Below, in pieces: positions 45,027-56,184 of a DNA stretch of 64,000 bases. Within the stretch, counting starts at the first letter, position 1, and the number at the start of each line of letters is the position of its first letter. The notes under the pieces were generated by a model. It made no database searches. It saw only the letters and a list, made by a program, of their open reading frames with translations, and was not told where the DNA came from. The stretch spans positions 25,368,501 through 25,432,500 of the forward strand of contig CM065295.1 in NCBI GenBank assembly GCA_032871835.1. The letters are read 5' to 3'. Source of the stretch: Dipteronia dyeriana. Its lineage: Eukaryota; Streptophyta; Magnoliopsida; Sapindales; Sapindaceae. The position numbers and the translations under genes are program-made.

Positions 45027-47429
45027 GTATGTGATTTTTAGCATTGTTTTTATTTGTGGATCTAACATTTTTGAATTGTGTTGTAAATGTTTAAGTTTTG
45101 TGCTTGTGGCAGTTGTGAGTGCTATTTGGTCTTGGATTTGTTTCTTATTTTAGATGGGTTATTGTCTTTGTTATGTTAAAGGGTTGCCTGAAAAAAATAT
45201 TTAGTGATAACTAATAAGAGTGCCTACATAGTAGATACATTGTATTTAAATTTCAAAATAGTTGTACAAATTGAAAGCTTGAAAGCTTTGAGACTGCTAA
45301 TTGAAACACTGTGTAGAATTGAAACTATGTTTGAGACGGTCTGCAAAACCGCACCAGGGCCCTATCTTTTTCTCTTCTTCACGAACTTTAGTTCTCTCTT
45401 CTTCACGGCTTCAGTTCTTCTCTTCTCTTCTTCGATTCTTCACTTCGGTTCTTCTATTTTTCAGTATCTTCTCGTCGATGACTTGTACATGAGATCATAT
45501 ACCTGTTTATTTTTTTATTTTATTTTTTTAGGTTTTGTAGATGAGTTAAGGGTATTGAAGATACGTATCACATATGAAGTTTGAGCCTGTATGTTTTCTG
45601 TGAAACAACCCTAAATTTGTTATGACCCCATATCTTCTCCCTGACCAGTCATCTATTCATGACCCCAAGGCAAAAACCTGTTTCATAATATGAAAGAGTT
45701 CAAGTTTTCAGTCTCTCAAGGTTGAAACTTGAGAGTTGTGCAAGTTCATTTCCGGCCACTTTGGCCCTGTCTACAACTATCCCAGGTTTGCTTTCATCGG
45801 TAAGTAATGTCTTTGGCTAAACTATTATCTGTTTGTCGCCTTCTTATTCCTCTCTTTTTCTCTCACAATGCAGGAGATGATATAACTCTATAAATTATCG
45901 TAGAAGACTGTGTCTAACTAAGGAAGAGTTGGCAGGAATTCTTCACCTGGATTATGTCAGTGTGAAAAGGATGTGTGGAAAGCTATTTTGGTGAGCATTC
46001 TTGGAGTTTAAGTTAGCCTTTCGTTTTTTTTATATTCGTAAAGTGTAGTAATCTTACTTTTAATTTCCATTTCAACTTGGTGCATGAAGTATACTCAATT
46101 CTTGAGAATTTTGGGCCAAGTTTATAGATACACACTTCAGTAAGTACCTCTTTCTTTCAGATATTACTTAATGTCATGCTTTGCTACCATGGTGGGCTTC
46201 TGCCTTCCGATGACTCACTTGTGAATTACTATTTTTTGTTGAAAAGATACGTGCTCATTGTTTTGTAATGTTTTTACCATATTATTTTTGAAACACTCAA
46301 CCCGACTCTACTATACTAGTAACCACCAGACTCAAAAACTTAAACTATTAGAAAAATGTCCAACATTAGTATTCAAGCACCCCCAAAATGAATGTTTAAA
46401 AAAATTTGAACATAAATTTTAAGTATATTTATGGCCAAAGCCCTTACGGATTTGACATAAATCTTTACAATTAAATTGAAGAATTTTGGGTAGTCAATCC
46501 TGAAATCTTACGTTTCTGTATGGTAGGCATTGTTACAGCCATTTGTATGTGTTGGATCATGATTTCATTGTGATAGGCCCAGTGCCTTAATCATATTGCA
46601 ATGGAATTTCCTGGATTTTATTGTCGTTATCAATCCTATTTCTGGCATGGGTCTTTAATTCATGTACTAGCCTACTAGGCTTGTGTAGTTGTGTTCTTAC
46701 TGATTATGTTTCATTTTTAATAAATTTTTCATATTTTTATTGAATAATGGTAATTGTTTGCAATTAGGTACTTGTTATATCCCTGGTAATTTTATATATG
46801 TTAAGAATACCACTATGATATAAATATTTTTGTTTGTAGTAGCTATTCATTTATACAACTAACTCCCGATAGATAGAAAGTGTGAGTTGAAACAAATGAT
46901 AAAAGTCAAACTATGTGGACAATTGGGTTATGTAGTGTCTTTATATTACTTAAGAGTGTCAAATTATCTTGTGTTGTATAAGCAAAGAGTATTTACATAG
47001 GTGCAGCGTAAAGCTAATGTTCCGTTATATGAATCTGCAAAATTAGGATAATAATATGAGAAAATACTTTTGTCAATTAAATGTAGTTGTAGATTTGGAT
47101 AGCATTCTTCTCTTATTATTTTTCTTTAAACATTTTTAGAAGTTGGACTATGCAATCCGTTTCCTTTTCGTAAGAAATGTGTCACATTTTTAGAGAACAT
47201 CTTCAAACTCTAAGAAAAACTCGAAGACTTTTTATTAGTATTGTAATTGAATATCGAGTACTTCATTTTCATTAATTATGTGTTGTCAGGGCTGCTCTAT
47301 ATTGGTTTTTAAAGTTTTTATCTACTTCTTTCAAGTAAATAAATTAATTAACTAATGAACCTTTAGTTTGCTACAGGGTTTTGTTACTACTTTTAATTAT
47401 CTTCACAGGAGCTGCTTTAGAGGTTTGCA
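45027..47429 (+). other. intron-like sequence between exon fragments, copy 1
   Basis: AT-rich, T-rich on the plus strand, as plant introns are. 45040-45190 and 46970-47330 have close copies at 49780-49935 and 49970-50290. No reliable exon seen; the ORFs 45204-45584 and 45301-45492 are T-rich and not convincing. Confidence 0.45.
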
Positions 47430-47700
47430 GAAGCGGTTTTGCGTGCTGAAGATGGCAGTGTGGTATCTAGGTTCTTTAATTATATATTAAGCTTCTAGGT
47501 TGTTTTGCCTCCTGTTAAATATAGTTCTCACTAATCCTGAGCTTTGGTAGGTCTCGCGACTTCATGTAGGAGTGGGAATTGCAACCAATAATGTTGTTAG
47601 GTATAGTGCTTTGATTTTTAGGATTGAATGCTCTTAAGAAAGGGTTTAAACACATTCCTGTTCATGGAAACTCAATGCTTGTGTCTGCTAGGTTTAAGTA
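47430..47700 (+). pseudogene. RNase H-like domain exons, copy 1 (broken)
   Basis: An exon piece reading EAVLRAEDGSV (about 47443-47464) ends at GTATCT. After about 90 bp comes the next exon: VGVGIATNNVVRYSAL, then a one-base insertion that breaks the frame, then kgfkhi and vhgnsmlv words in another frame. Compared with plant RNase H-like proteins of the form ATNNVAEYRAL...QGDSMLV, the catalytic Glu is Arg and the third Asp is Asn. It is a more damaged duplicate of 51250-51570. Confidence 0.68.
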
Positions 47701-49382
47701 TATTATATTTACCAATTTATTTTGGAGGTTTCGATCATTGGTAGGTGGTAGTAATGCCAGATTACATAGCATTGCAAGTATCCAATTCCGGGTATTGACA
47801 ATGGCCAGTTTTGAAGCAATTTTATGAGAAAAAGTTATGTTTTTCTCTGAGTTTGTGATATATGACTTCAATTTTATGAATGAAATGTAAACGATCTGAA
47901 GAAAGTATGATGACAACTTTTGCATATATCTATGGATCTCCAAATATTCTTTTTATTTTTCTATTACAAATCATTAGATTGCACTTACATTTTATGTAAC
48001 CGATTATATGTCGATTGTTTAGATCAGTTGTTTTGATTATAAAAGTTTGGATCTTAAGTTCTTTTTATCATACTTTTGGATTTTACTTGATTGTTGCTTC
48101 CTTTGATCTTTTCTTTTGTCATTGGTTTGCTTGGTGCTTGCTTTTTTAATTGAGTTCAAGTTCAAAAACCGTTGTAATATATGTTTTCGGCTGGATACAA
48201 TAATTTTTTTTTTACTTATACGAGCTGATCACTTTTTTTTTTGTTATAATTTAATTTTAAATATAGTTCTCTCTTTTTTGCTTATGGGTTCTTGTAATTG
48301 TTTATGTTTATGTTTGCATTTTAGTTTTTATGATTTGACCATGCTTGGAATGGAATTTCACTTTGTTTGTTTATTTATTTTTCTTAAATGTTTAAACTTG
48401 GTTAGAGTACTGGTGAGATACAATGTGAGTCTGCTTTGGAAGATTGTTTTTTGTTCAAAAATGTGTTGTTTGATGAGATCTGGTTACTGGATATTGACAT
48501 TTGATTTCAGTAGTTGTGAGCTTTTGCTTGGTTTGTTTGTGCTAGGAGGTTAAATTTGTGGGCTTGGTACTGGTTTTATGATTTGGTTGTACTGTATATA
48601 TGGTAATTGTGGTGGGTTAATTGGAAACATGATGATCAATTGTTTACTGCAATGTTTGTTTACCGCGTGATTATGCTGTAAATCTACTGAACTCATAAAT
48701 ACGTTGTAGTTGAAGAATGTAAATGGATTGATTCATGCTTTCCGTGTTTGATTGTTGAAGAAACACATTGATAGGTTGTTTGAGATTGAATTTGTGTACA
48801 ATGTGGATCAGATTGTTGTACATGGAGCTGAGAATTGGGAGAATTATTTATTTTTAAAATTTATGACACATGTCAAATTTAGATTGGATTTGAAACCAAG
48901 TTAATTTGTAAATTTTATGCTAGTTAGAGGGTAAAATCCAAAGCTTGAATGCGTTAGCATATCCGGGCTTCTTCATTAGTCATTACTGGGTAATAAATGA
49001 ATAAGAATAAAAATTTCAAAATGGTGTTCATTTTTTATTATAAACGACTAGATACTAAAAAAGAAATAAGATAATGATGGCCGAGAAATGTTGTTCGCAT
49101 ATGTTCATATATGAAATTGCCGAGAAATGTTGTCTGTTTTGCTGATTCTTAGGTTTTTCCTTACAGTAGCTGCAAGTAATTATTTGTTGATTACTTTTTC
49201 GTTTTTATAATTAAATTTTATAAACATATAACACTAGTTGAATGAAAAATAGTTGTATAATCAATAATAAAACCTAGAATTAATCTTTTTATTGTATGAA
49301 AGACTGGTTGAATTATTTGGTCAGATGTCTAGCACTTGTTGTTACTGCTCATAATCCATCATTTTTTAGTCCTAATATTAGG
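47701..49382 (+). other. 3' flank of copy 1, AT-rich
   Basis: 47700-48240 is repeated at 51570-52110, and 47787-47930 again at 52965-53115. The 145-codon open frame at 48116-48553 is low-complexity Leu/Phe/Cys sequence from T-rich DNA, without a recognisable domain. No gene called. Confidence 0.5.
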
Positions 49383-49590
49383 CAATCCGGGTAAGTTTTA
49401 AACCTCATTCAAACATTATAAAATGGTTACAAAAGAAAAATTTGTGCTGACTGTTTTCAACTAATTGCTGCAGTTTAAAATGGTGCATGCAATTTGCAAA
49501 AGGAGAAAGACTGTTGGTGGCGGTATCGTCTCTGATGAAGGTGGCACTCGGTCCACAACTGGTGCAAAGCTGAAGCTTGATAATCAACCA
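49383..49590 (+). repeat. duplicated exon-like segment (copy at 52315-52505)
   Basis: Starts ccgggtaagttt, and an intron-acceptor-like ttgctgcag leads into an open stretch KMVHAICKRRKTVGGG followed by DEGGTRSTTGAK. Both copies keep this frame (52393-52530 in the second), which favours a real exon of unknown origin. At 49590 it is joined abruptly to the middle of the first-exon copy (ccatcacacgcgtatt). Confidence 0.5.
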
Positions 49591-49765
49591 CCATCACACG
49601 CGTATTCTCTCTGTTTCTCGAAAGAATCCGCCAATTAGGTCTCCATCGTTCCCGGATGTTTCCAAGCACCACCACCCGTTTGTTGATTTGTCTAAGAGAA
49701 ATTGGCAGTGGTGGTGAAAGGAGGAGCATGAGGCAACCGTCTGCAGGAATTGATGTGATGAAATG
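49591..49765 (+). pseudogene. first exon, copy 2 (partial)
   Basis: It repeats 44856-45026 with about 95% identity: his-acg-cgt, RKNPPI, FPDVSKHHHPFVDLSKRN and RQPSAGID words. Small indels put these in different frames (gaatt ggc, gatgtg). The 5' half of the exon, including the ATG, is missing. The donor ATG|GTATGT is kept at 49766. Confidence 0.7.
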
Positions 49766-50339
49766 GTATGTGATTTTTAGCATTGTTTTTATTTGTGGAT
49801 CTAACATTCTTGAATTGTGTTGTAAATGTTTAAGTTTTGTGCTTGTTGCAGTTGTGGGTGCTGTTTGGTTTTTGGATTTGTTTCATATTTTAGATGGGTT
49901 ATTGTCTTTGTTATGTTAAAGGGTTGCCTGAAAAAAAAATATAGAAAAAATATTTATCTTGTGTTGTCTAAGCAAAGAGTATTTACATGGGTGCAGCGTA
50001 TAATGTTCTGTTATATGAATCTGCAAAATTAGGATAATAATATGAGAAAATACTTTTGTAAATTAAATGTAGCTGCTGATTTGGAAAGCATTTTTCTCTT
50101 ATTATTTTTCCTTAAACATTTTTAGAAGTTGGACTATGCGATCCGTTTCCTTTTCGTAAGAAATGTGTCACATTTTTAAAGAACATCTTAAAACTCTAAA
50201 AAAAACTCGAAGACTTTTTATTGGTAGTGTAATAGAATATCGAGTACTTCATTTTCATTAATCATGTGCTGCCAGGGCCTCTATATTGGTTTTTAATGTT
50301 TTTTATTAATCATGTGCTACCAGAGCTGCTCTATATTAA

Positions 50340-50960
50340 TCATGTTTTCATCAGAAGATGAGACTGTTAACATATGTTTTTATTAAGGATTGAAGGCTTC
50401 ATTATACAAGTTGTCATCTTCAGTTATTGACTTATTTTTACTGTTATTATTTTCTTTCATCAACTTATTTTCCTATGGAGGAACTAAATATGAGATGGTT
50501 TCTCCTCCAAAGAGATTGCTAGAGGTAGTTGAATCAGATTACATTATAATGCTAAAACTGTTAGGAAAATTGTTGAGAACATAGTCCGTACATATTTTGT
50601 GTTACCTAATGGTGTGAGTACTATATGAAGAATCTAATATTACTTGCAATAGTTGGAAGTCCATGAATCACCTTTGAAACTAGAAGAATGTAGTTAGTCT
50701 ACTGTAATTTTATTTACTCATTGTCTTGTTTTTTGACAATGGAGGATGATGAATATATCGGTTGCCAAATGTTATAAATTAGATTCAACTTGTTTGATGT
50801 TGGGACCTGATTTGAACTTGAATTTGTTGTGACAATAAACATATACTTCATTATTTTTCCTGTATGAGGCATTTGGATCAACTTCGGTTTCAAGAGCTCT
50901 TCAACAAAAGCAGTCGAAATTAGATAATTGTGTTGTCACTCAAGTTGTGTGAGTTACTTT
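50340..50960 (+). pseudogene. possible middle exons of the RNase H-like gene, copy 2
   Basis: Two candidate exons: GLKASLYKLSSSVI (about 50384-50425), resembling the GLKNALY... stretch that I recall before the RNase H domain in plant relatives, and AFGSTSVSRALQQKQSKLDN (about 50868-50930) after a tgag/cag-like boundary. The match is from memory and short, so these are tentative. Intervening DNA is AT-rich. Confidence 0.35.
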
Positions 50961-51239
50961 CTGACTGCGTACTGCCATTACGACATGTATTTTACTTTTC
51001 TATTAGAATATAGAGTCATGAATGTTTCTGTTTCAATTGTGTCTAATTATCTATAAAAAATGATTATATATGGTAGTAGAAACCTGTAATGTGCAATTAT
51101 CTACCAAAATCAATAATTGAGTAAAATGTCGGTTGACTATTCGTGTTTTTTGGTTCTTGCTTTTTTGGTCGAACTAAATTTATGTGACATAGTTTGATAT
51201 TTGTGTGATGGCACAAGAAGATAATCTTTGTTTATGTCC

Positions 51240-51570
51240 ATCAGTCTTGTATTCTTGAGTTCAACGGTGTCTCAAAAGGAAATCCTGGACAAGTTGGTAC
51301 AGAAGCGGTTTTGCGTGATGAAGATGGCAGTGTGGTATGCAGGTTCTTTAATTATATATTAAGCTTCTAGGTTGTTTTGCCTTCGGTTAAATAAAGTTCT
51401 CTCTAATCCTAAGCTTTGGTAGGTCTCGCTACTTCATGTAGGAGTGGGAATTGCAACCAATAATGTTGTTGGGTATAGTGCTTTGATTTCAGGATTGAAT
51501 GCTCTTAAGAAAGGGTTTAAACACATTCGTGTTCATGGAAACTCAATGCTTGTGTCTGCTAGGTTTAAGT
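51240..51570 (+). pseudogene. RNase H-like domain exons, copy 2 (catalytic residues lost)
   Basis: Exon a (about 51244-51336) reads CILEFNGVSKGNPGQ and TEAVLRDEDGSV with a donor GTATGC. Exon b (about 51425-51570) reads VGVGIATNNVVGYSALISG then NALKKGFKHIRVHGNSMLVS. The arrangement is that of the plant RNase H-like family (EFDGASKGNPG, NNVAEYRAL, QGDSMLV). RNase H cuts RNA in RNA-DNA hybrids using Asp, Glu and Asp. Here these are Asn (EFNG), Gly (VGY) and Asn (GNS), so all three are lost although the frame is open. It is a non-retroviral, host-type RNase H, unlike those of the retrotransposons. Confidence 0.72.
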
Positions 51571-54138
51571 ATATTATATTTACTAATATATTTTGGAGGT
51601 TTCGGTCATTGGTAGGTGGTAGCAATGCTAGATTACATAGCATTGCAAGTATCCAATTATGGGTATTGACAATGACCAGTTTTGAAGCAATTTTATGAGA
51701 AAAAGTTGTGTTTTTCTCTGAGCTTGTGATATATGACTTCAATTTTTTGAATGAAATGTAAACAATCTGAAGTAAGTATGATGACAACTTTTTTATATAT
51801 CTATGAATCTCCAAATGTTCTTTTTAGTTTTCTATTACAAATCATTAGATTGCACTTACATTTTATGTAACCGATTATATGTTGATTGTTTTGATCAGTT
51901 GTTTTGATTATAAAAGTTTGGATCTTAGATTCTTTGTATCATACTTTTGGATTTTACTTGATCGTTGCTTCCTTTGATCTTTTCTTTTGTCATTAGTTTG
52001 CTAGGTGCTTGTCTTTTTAATTGAGTTCAAGTTCAAAAACCGTTATAATATATGTTTTCGGTTGGATACAATAATTATTTTTTTTGGACTTATATGAGTT
52101 GATCACTTCTTTATTTTTTGGTTATAATTTAATTTTAATAAATGTTTTGTTCGGTTTAAAATTGAATTTACAACTTCCGAGTTGTTGAAAATGTGTTGTG
52201 GTGTTGGTTTTATAGCTAAAAAAGTGTGTTTTTTTTTGCTTTTCTCTCTTTTTTGATTCTAGATTGTTGTAATTGTTTATGTTTATGTTCTTAGCAGCCG
52301 TTTCCATAACCGGGTAAGTTTTGAACCTCATTCAAACATTATAAAATGGTTACCAAAGCAAAATTTCTGCTGACTATTTTCAACTAATTGCTGCAGTTAA
52401 AAATGGTGCATGCAATTTGCAAAAGGAGAAAGAACGTTTGTGGGGGTACCGTCTTTGATGAAGGTGGCACTCGGTCCACAACTGGTGCAAAGCTGAAGCT
52501 TGATAATATGGCTTGGATAAATTTTCAATAAGTTAAAAAATGTTTCTGTAATATACACAAAAAGATTGACATGTAAATTGCTACATTACCTTTCCTGTTT
52601 AATGCTCGGTGTGTTTTTTGTCATGATTTTATTTTCCTTTCTCATTTTTGGCAAAGGAGCTTGGGGGATCATTTTTGTACAAGTGAAAAATGTAAATATC
52701 AAGTAGGAGTAAATAAAGGAGATGATTATTAATCAAATGTATACATTTTATTATATGAAATTCAAAAGGAACACATTTTTGTTTTTATTTATTGTTTGGT
52801 GATTATTTGAACTAATGTGATTGCTAGAACTTATACCTATTAGGTTTTGCATTCGAACTCGATTACCCTAGTCATTTATTGCAGGTTTTTTTTTTTTTAA
52901 GAACATGACAATACAAATTCTATTGACCAAACCAATTTAATTAGGATAAGTATATGTTACGTATGACGCATCCAATTCCAGGTATTGACAGTGATCAGTT
53001 TTGAAGCAATTTTGGGAGAAAAAATTATGTTTTTCTCAGGGCTTGTGATATATGACTTAAATTATTTGAATGAAATATAAATGATCTGAAGAAAGTGTGA
53101 TGACAACATTTGTATATATATATATTTATATCCAAATGATCTTTTTATTTTTCTATAATAAATCATTAGATTGCACTTACATTTTATATAACTGAATACA
53201 TGTTAATTTTTTTGATCAATTATTTTGATTCTAAATTTTTTGAAGCAACTAAAGGAAGTAATGGATTTTGATTCTAAATTTTTTATTTTGAAGCACTTAT
53301 ATTTTATATAACTGATTACATTGCCAAACTAAAGAAAGTAAGGGATTTTAATTCTAGTTTGATAAATATTTAGACTATATTTGAAGTAAAAACACTTATT
53401 AAATTAATAATCCAATCAATGTATACGAATTGATGTAATCATGAATGCTTTCATGGCGATAGAGTAATTATAATATCCTAATATCATTCTCAAATAATTC
53501 TCAGACTCTTCTAAAAAATTGTATTATAAAATTAAAAAATTTGACAAGGGAAATAAATTTTTATCGTCAATTTTTTTAACATAATTAAAAATATGGGACA
53601 TAAATAGACCTATAGGGTGTGCTAATAGACGTTTATTATTCAATATTTTAATTTTGATAATCACAATCAATGTTTAATTTATATTTGGACTCAAATCACC
53701 TATCCAAAAAGGTATTTCAATCTATGCCAAACAAACAAAATTTAGACATGTGTCTACATCTATGGAAAAAGTTAAAACAAATAATTAAATGTAGACACAA
53801 ATCGGGACATTATTACCATCGTTGTGAAGATGTCGGGACTTCGCCAAACTGGCGCCCGATGCTAACTAGAACATTGACTATGAGAAATAGAAGTATGCTA
53901 AGATTGATAGAACGTTGAAAACTTGAAATGAACAAGTAGGGCTTTGATTACAGCTAGAGAAGGAAATATCAAATAAACATCTCCACACTTTACCCAAAAA
54001 CTAGACCACCCCCATGGTTTTGATTATGGCTAGAGAAAATTGAAAAATGAAGCTCCAAGAAGTCAATTGTAAAGAAGTGTACTTAGGCAAATAAGTGGAA
54101 ATTGTGGAAAGAGAAAAATGCTATTAACGTACTAAAGA
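51571..54138 (+). other. 3' flank of copy 2 and further partial duplicates
   Basis: 51571-52110 matches 47700-48240. 52315-52505 matches 49383-49590. 52965-53115 is a third copy of the tail (ttgacag...tcagttttgaagcaatttt). AT-rich and without a recognisable gene; the ORF 53670-53918 has no signature. From about 54000 the sequence leads into the GGTTAC array. Confidence 0.55.
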
Positions 54139-55720
54139 AATGGTTACCAGAGCCGTAAAATTGGTAACTGGACCCGTACAAATGGTTACCATTACCGTGG
54201 AAATGGTTACAAGTCAGAAAATTAAATATTTAAAAGTGGTTACCCAAACCGTAAAATGGTTACCACTTCTGTGAAAGTTGTTACCAATACCGTGAAATTT
54301 GTAAAATCAATAAGTAGTTACCAAAACCGGAAAATGGTTAATGGATCCGTGAAAATAGTTACCATTATCGTGGAATTGGTTAAAAGTCAAAATATTAAAT
54401 ATTTCAAAGTGGTTACCCAAACCGTAAAATTGTTACCACTTCCGTGAAAATGGTTACTAATACCGTGAAAATGGTTACAAGTCAAGATTGTAAAAATCAA
54501 AAGGTAGTTACCAAATGTGTAAAATGGTTACTAGGACGGTTACAATTGTTACCATCGCCGTGAAAATGGTTACATGATAAAATATTAAAAAAATTAAAAA
54601 TGGTTACCCATACCGTATAAATGGTTACTAAAATCTGTAAAAGTGGTTACTAGTGTCGTGAAAATGGTTACAAGTCAAAATTGTAAAAATCTTAAGGTAG
54701 TTACCAAAGCCGTAAAATAGTTATTGGGCCGTTAAAATTGTTACAATCTCCGTGAAAAAGGTTACAAGACTAAATATTTAAAAATTTAAAAATGGTTACC
54801 CATACCGTAGTAATGGTTACTTGTGCCGTGAAAATGGTTATAAGTCAAAATTGTAAAAATCAAAAGGTAGTTACCAAAGCCATAAAATGGTTACTGGGGC
54901 CGTTACAATGGTTACCATTGCCGTGAAAATGGTTACAATACAATTTTTTTTATAAAAAAAAAATGGTTACCAATGCCGTATTAATGGTTACTAAAATCCA
55001 TAAAAGTGGTTACTATTGCCGTGAAAATGGTTACAAGTCAAAATTGTAAAAATCAAAAGGTAGTTATCAAAGCCATAAAATGGTTACTGGGGCTGTTATA
55101 AAGGTTACCATCGCCGTGAAAATGGTTACAAGATAAAATATTAAAAAAATTAAAACTGGTTACCAATGCCTTATTAATGGTTACTAAAAGCCGTAAAAGT
55201 GCTTACTACTGCCGTGAAAATGGTTACAAGTCAAAAATTCAAAATCAATAGTTAGTTACCAAAGATCTAAAATGGTTACTGGAGCCGTTAAAATAATTAC
55301 CATCGCCGTGAAGATGGTTACAAGTCAAAATATCAAAAATTTAAAGTTGGTTACCCAAGCCTTAAAATTGTTACTGAAGCCGTGAAAATGATAACCAATG
55401 CCGTGAAAGTAGTTACAAGTCTAAATTTCGTAAATTAAAAACTGGTTACCGAAGCCATAAATTGGTAACTGGAGCCGTAAACATGGTTACCATTATCGTG
55501 GAATTGGTTACAAGTCAAAATATTGAAAAAATTAAAGTGGTTACCCAATCCGTAAAATGGTTACCACTTCTGTGAAAGTGGTTACTAATATCGTGAAAAT
55601 AGTTACAATTTAACATTTCAAAAATCAATAAGTAGTTACCAAAACCGTAAAATGGTTACATGAGCCATCAAAATTGTTACCATTACCATAAAAATGGTTA
55701 CAACCCAAAATATCAAAAAT
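54139..55720. repeat. GGTTAC/CCGT tandem array with ~190-bp higher-order period
   Basis: Basic unit of about 20-24 bp: (a)tggttacc(n5)ccgt(g)aaaa. Roughly seven or eight units plus a spacer of the form agtcaaaat...aaaatc form a higher-order unit. The anchor (g)tagttaccaaa recurs at about 54137 (ggttacc form), 54314, 54493, 54694, 54865, 55058, 55248, 55438 and 55630, that is every 170-200 bp and about nine times. Units have diverged by single changes. It lies just inside the right inverted end of the 12-kb block. Confidence 0.9.
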
Positions 55721-55875
55721 TATATGAAAATATATAATTAATTAATTTATCTTAATTAAATATAATTTTTAATTATATAAGTTTTTTTTATATAGGTTTC
55801 AATTTAATTTTTTCAATTTTATAAATAAAAATTTTAAGGTGTTGTAATTTTTTTATAAAAAAATGTTTTTTTGGT

Positions 55876-55900
55876 GGCAACCGGTTTTCAACCGGTTGCC
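55876..55900. repeat. perfect hairpin with AACCGGTT arms
   Basis: ggcaaccggtt, ttc, aaccggttgcc: an 11-bp perfect inverted repeat with a 3-base loop. The left end of the block has a single ttaaccggtt at about 44163. Confidence 0.9.
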
Positions 55901-55928
55901 CCATTGAATTTTTAATTATTAATGGGGG

Positions 55929-55976
55929 CACTATTGCTGGCTGTATCATACAGCCAGCTGCACAGCAGCCACCCCC
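55929..55976 (-). repeat. right inverted terminal repeat of the 12-kb block
   Basis: cactatt, a perfect 19-base palindrome (55938-55956), then ctgcacagcagccaccccc (55958-55976). It is the reverse complement of the left series at 44013-44071, except that the 12-base gap there is one base here. Confidence 0.7.
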
Positions 55977-56184
55977 TTATTATATATACTAAAACATCTC
56001 TGAAAATTGAACTATTCATATAAAAATAAAATTTAATAGATTTCTAGTAATACCTATTATGTCTCCACCAAAGGTCCAAAACCGAAGACTTTATATATAT
56101 GTATATATGTATAAAAAACAATTTTCCCATAATTTATTTGGCTACATTTAAAAAAAAAAGTATCTCTCTATATATATATTGAGT
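55977..56184. other. AT-rich spacer, no gene
   Basis: Short TA runs and A-runs only. Confidence 0.6.

Larger units (their letters stand above)
44013..55976. mobile_element. candidate 12-kb non-autonomous DNA transposon with captured gene fragments
   Basis: The block is bounded by inverted copies of one landmark series. Left: GGCTGCTATGCAG, a 19-base palindrome TGGTTGTATCATACAACCA, AATAGTG, then AACCGGTT. Right, read inward on the minus strand: GGCTGCTGTGCAG, palindrome TGGCTGTATGATACAGCCA, AATAGTG, then AACCGGTT. Inside are duplicated fragments of an RNase H-like plant gene with intron boundaries and, next to the right end, a 1.6-kb tandem array. Inverted ends, subterminal repeats and gene fragments together suggest a Mutator-like/Pack-MULE or foldback type. 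No transposase is seen, and I could not find a convincing 8-11 bp target duplication, so the class stays open. Confidence 0.5.

Noticed and set aside
44208..45584. ORF 45204-45584 as an additional exon
   Set aside because: T-rich, no splice context, and not kept in the second copy of the block.
48116..48553. 145-codon open frame, Leu/Phe/Cys-rich, possible membrane protein
   Set aside because: It arises from T-rich intergenic DNA, has no domain, and its duplicated counterpart near 52000 does not keep the frame.
54139..55720. CRISPR-like array
   Set aside because: Units drift, there are no unique spacers of constant length, there are no cas genes, and the DNA is plant nuclear sequence.
44013..55976. 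Helitron with terminal hairpins
   Set aside because: No TC start, no CTRR end, and the ends are inverted repeats, which Helitrons lack.
55929..55976. CACTA transposon end (cactatt)
   Set aside because: The CACTA-like word is on the inner side of the end, not at the outer tip, and the other end does not fit.
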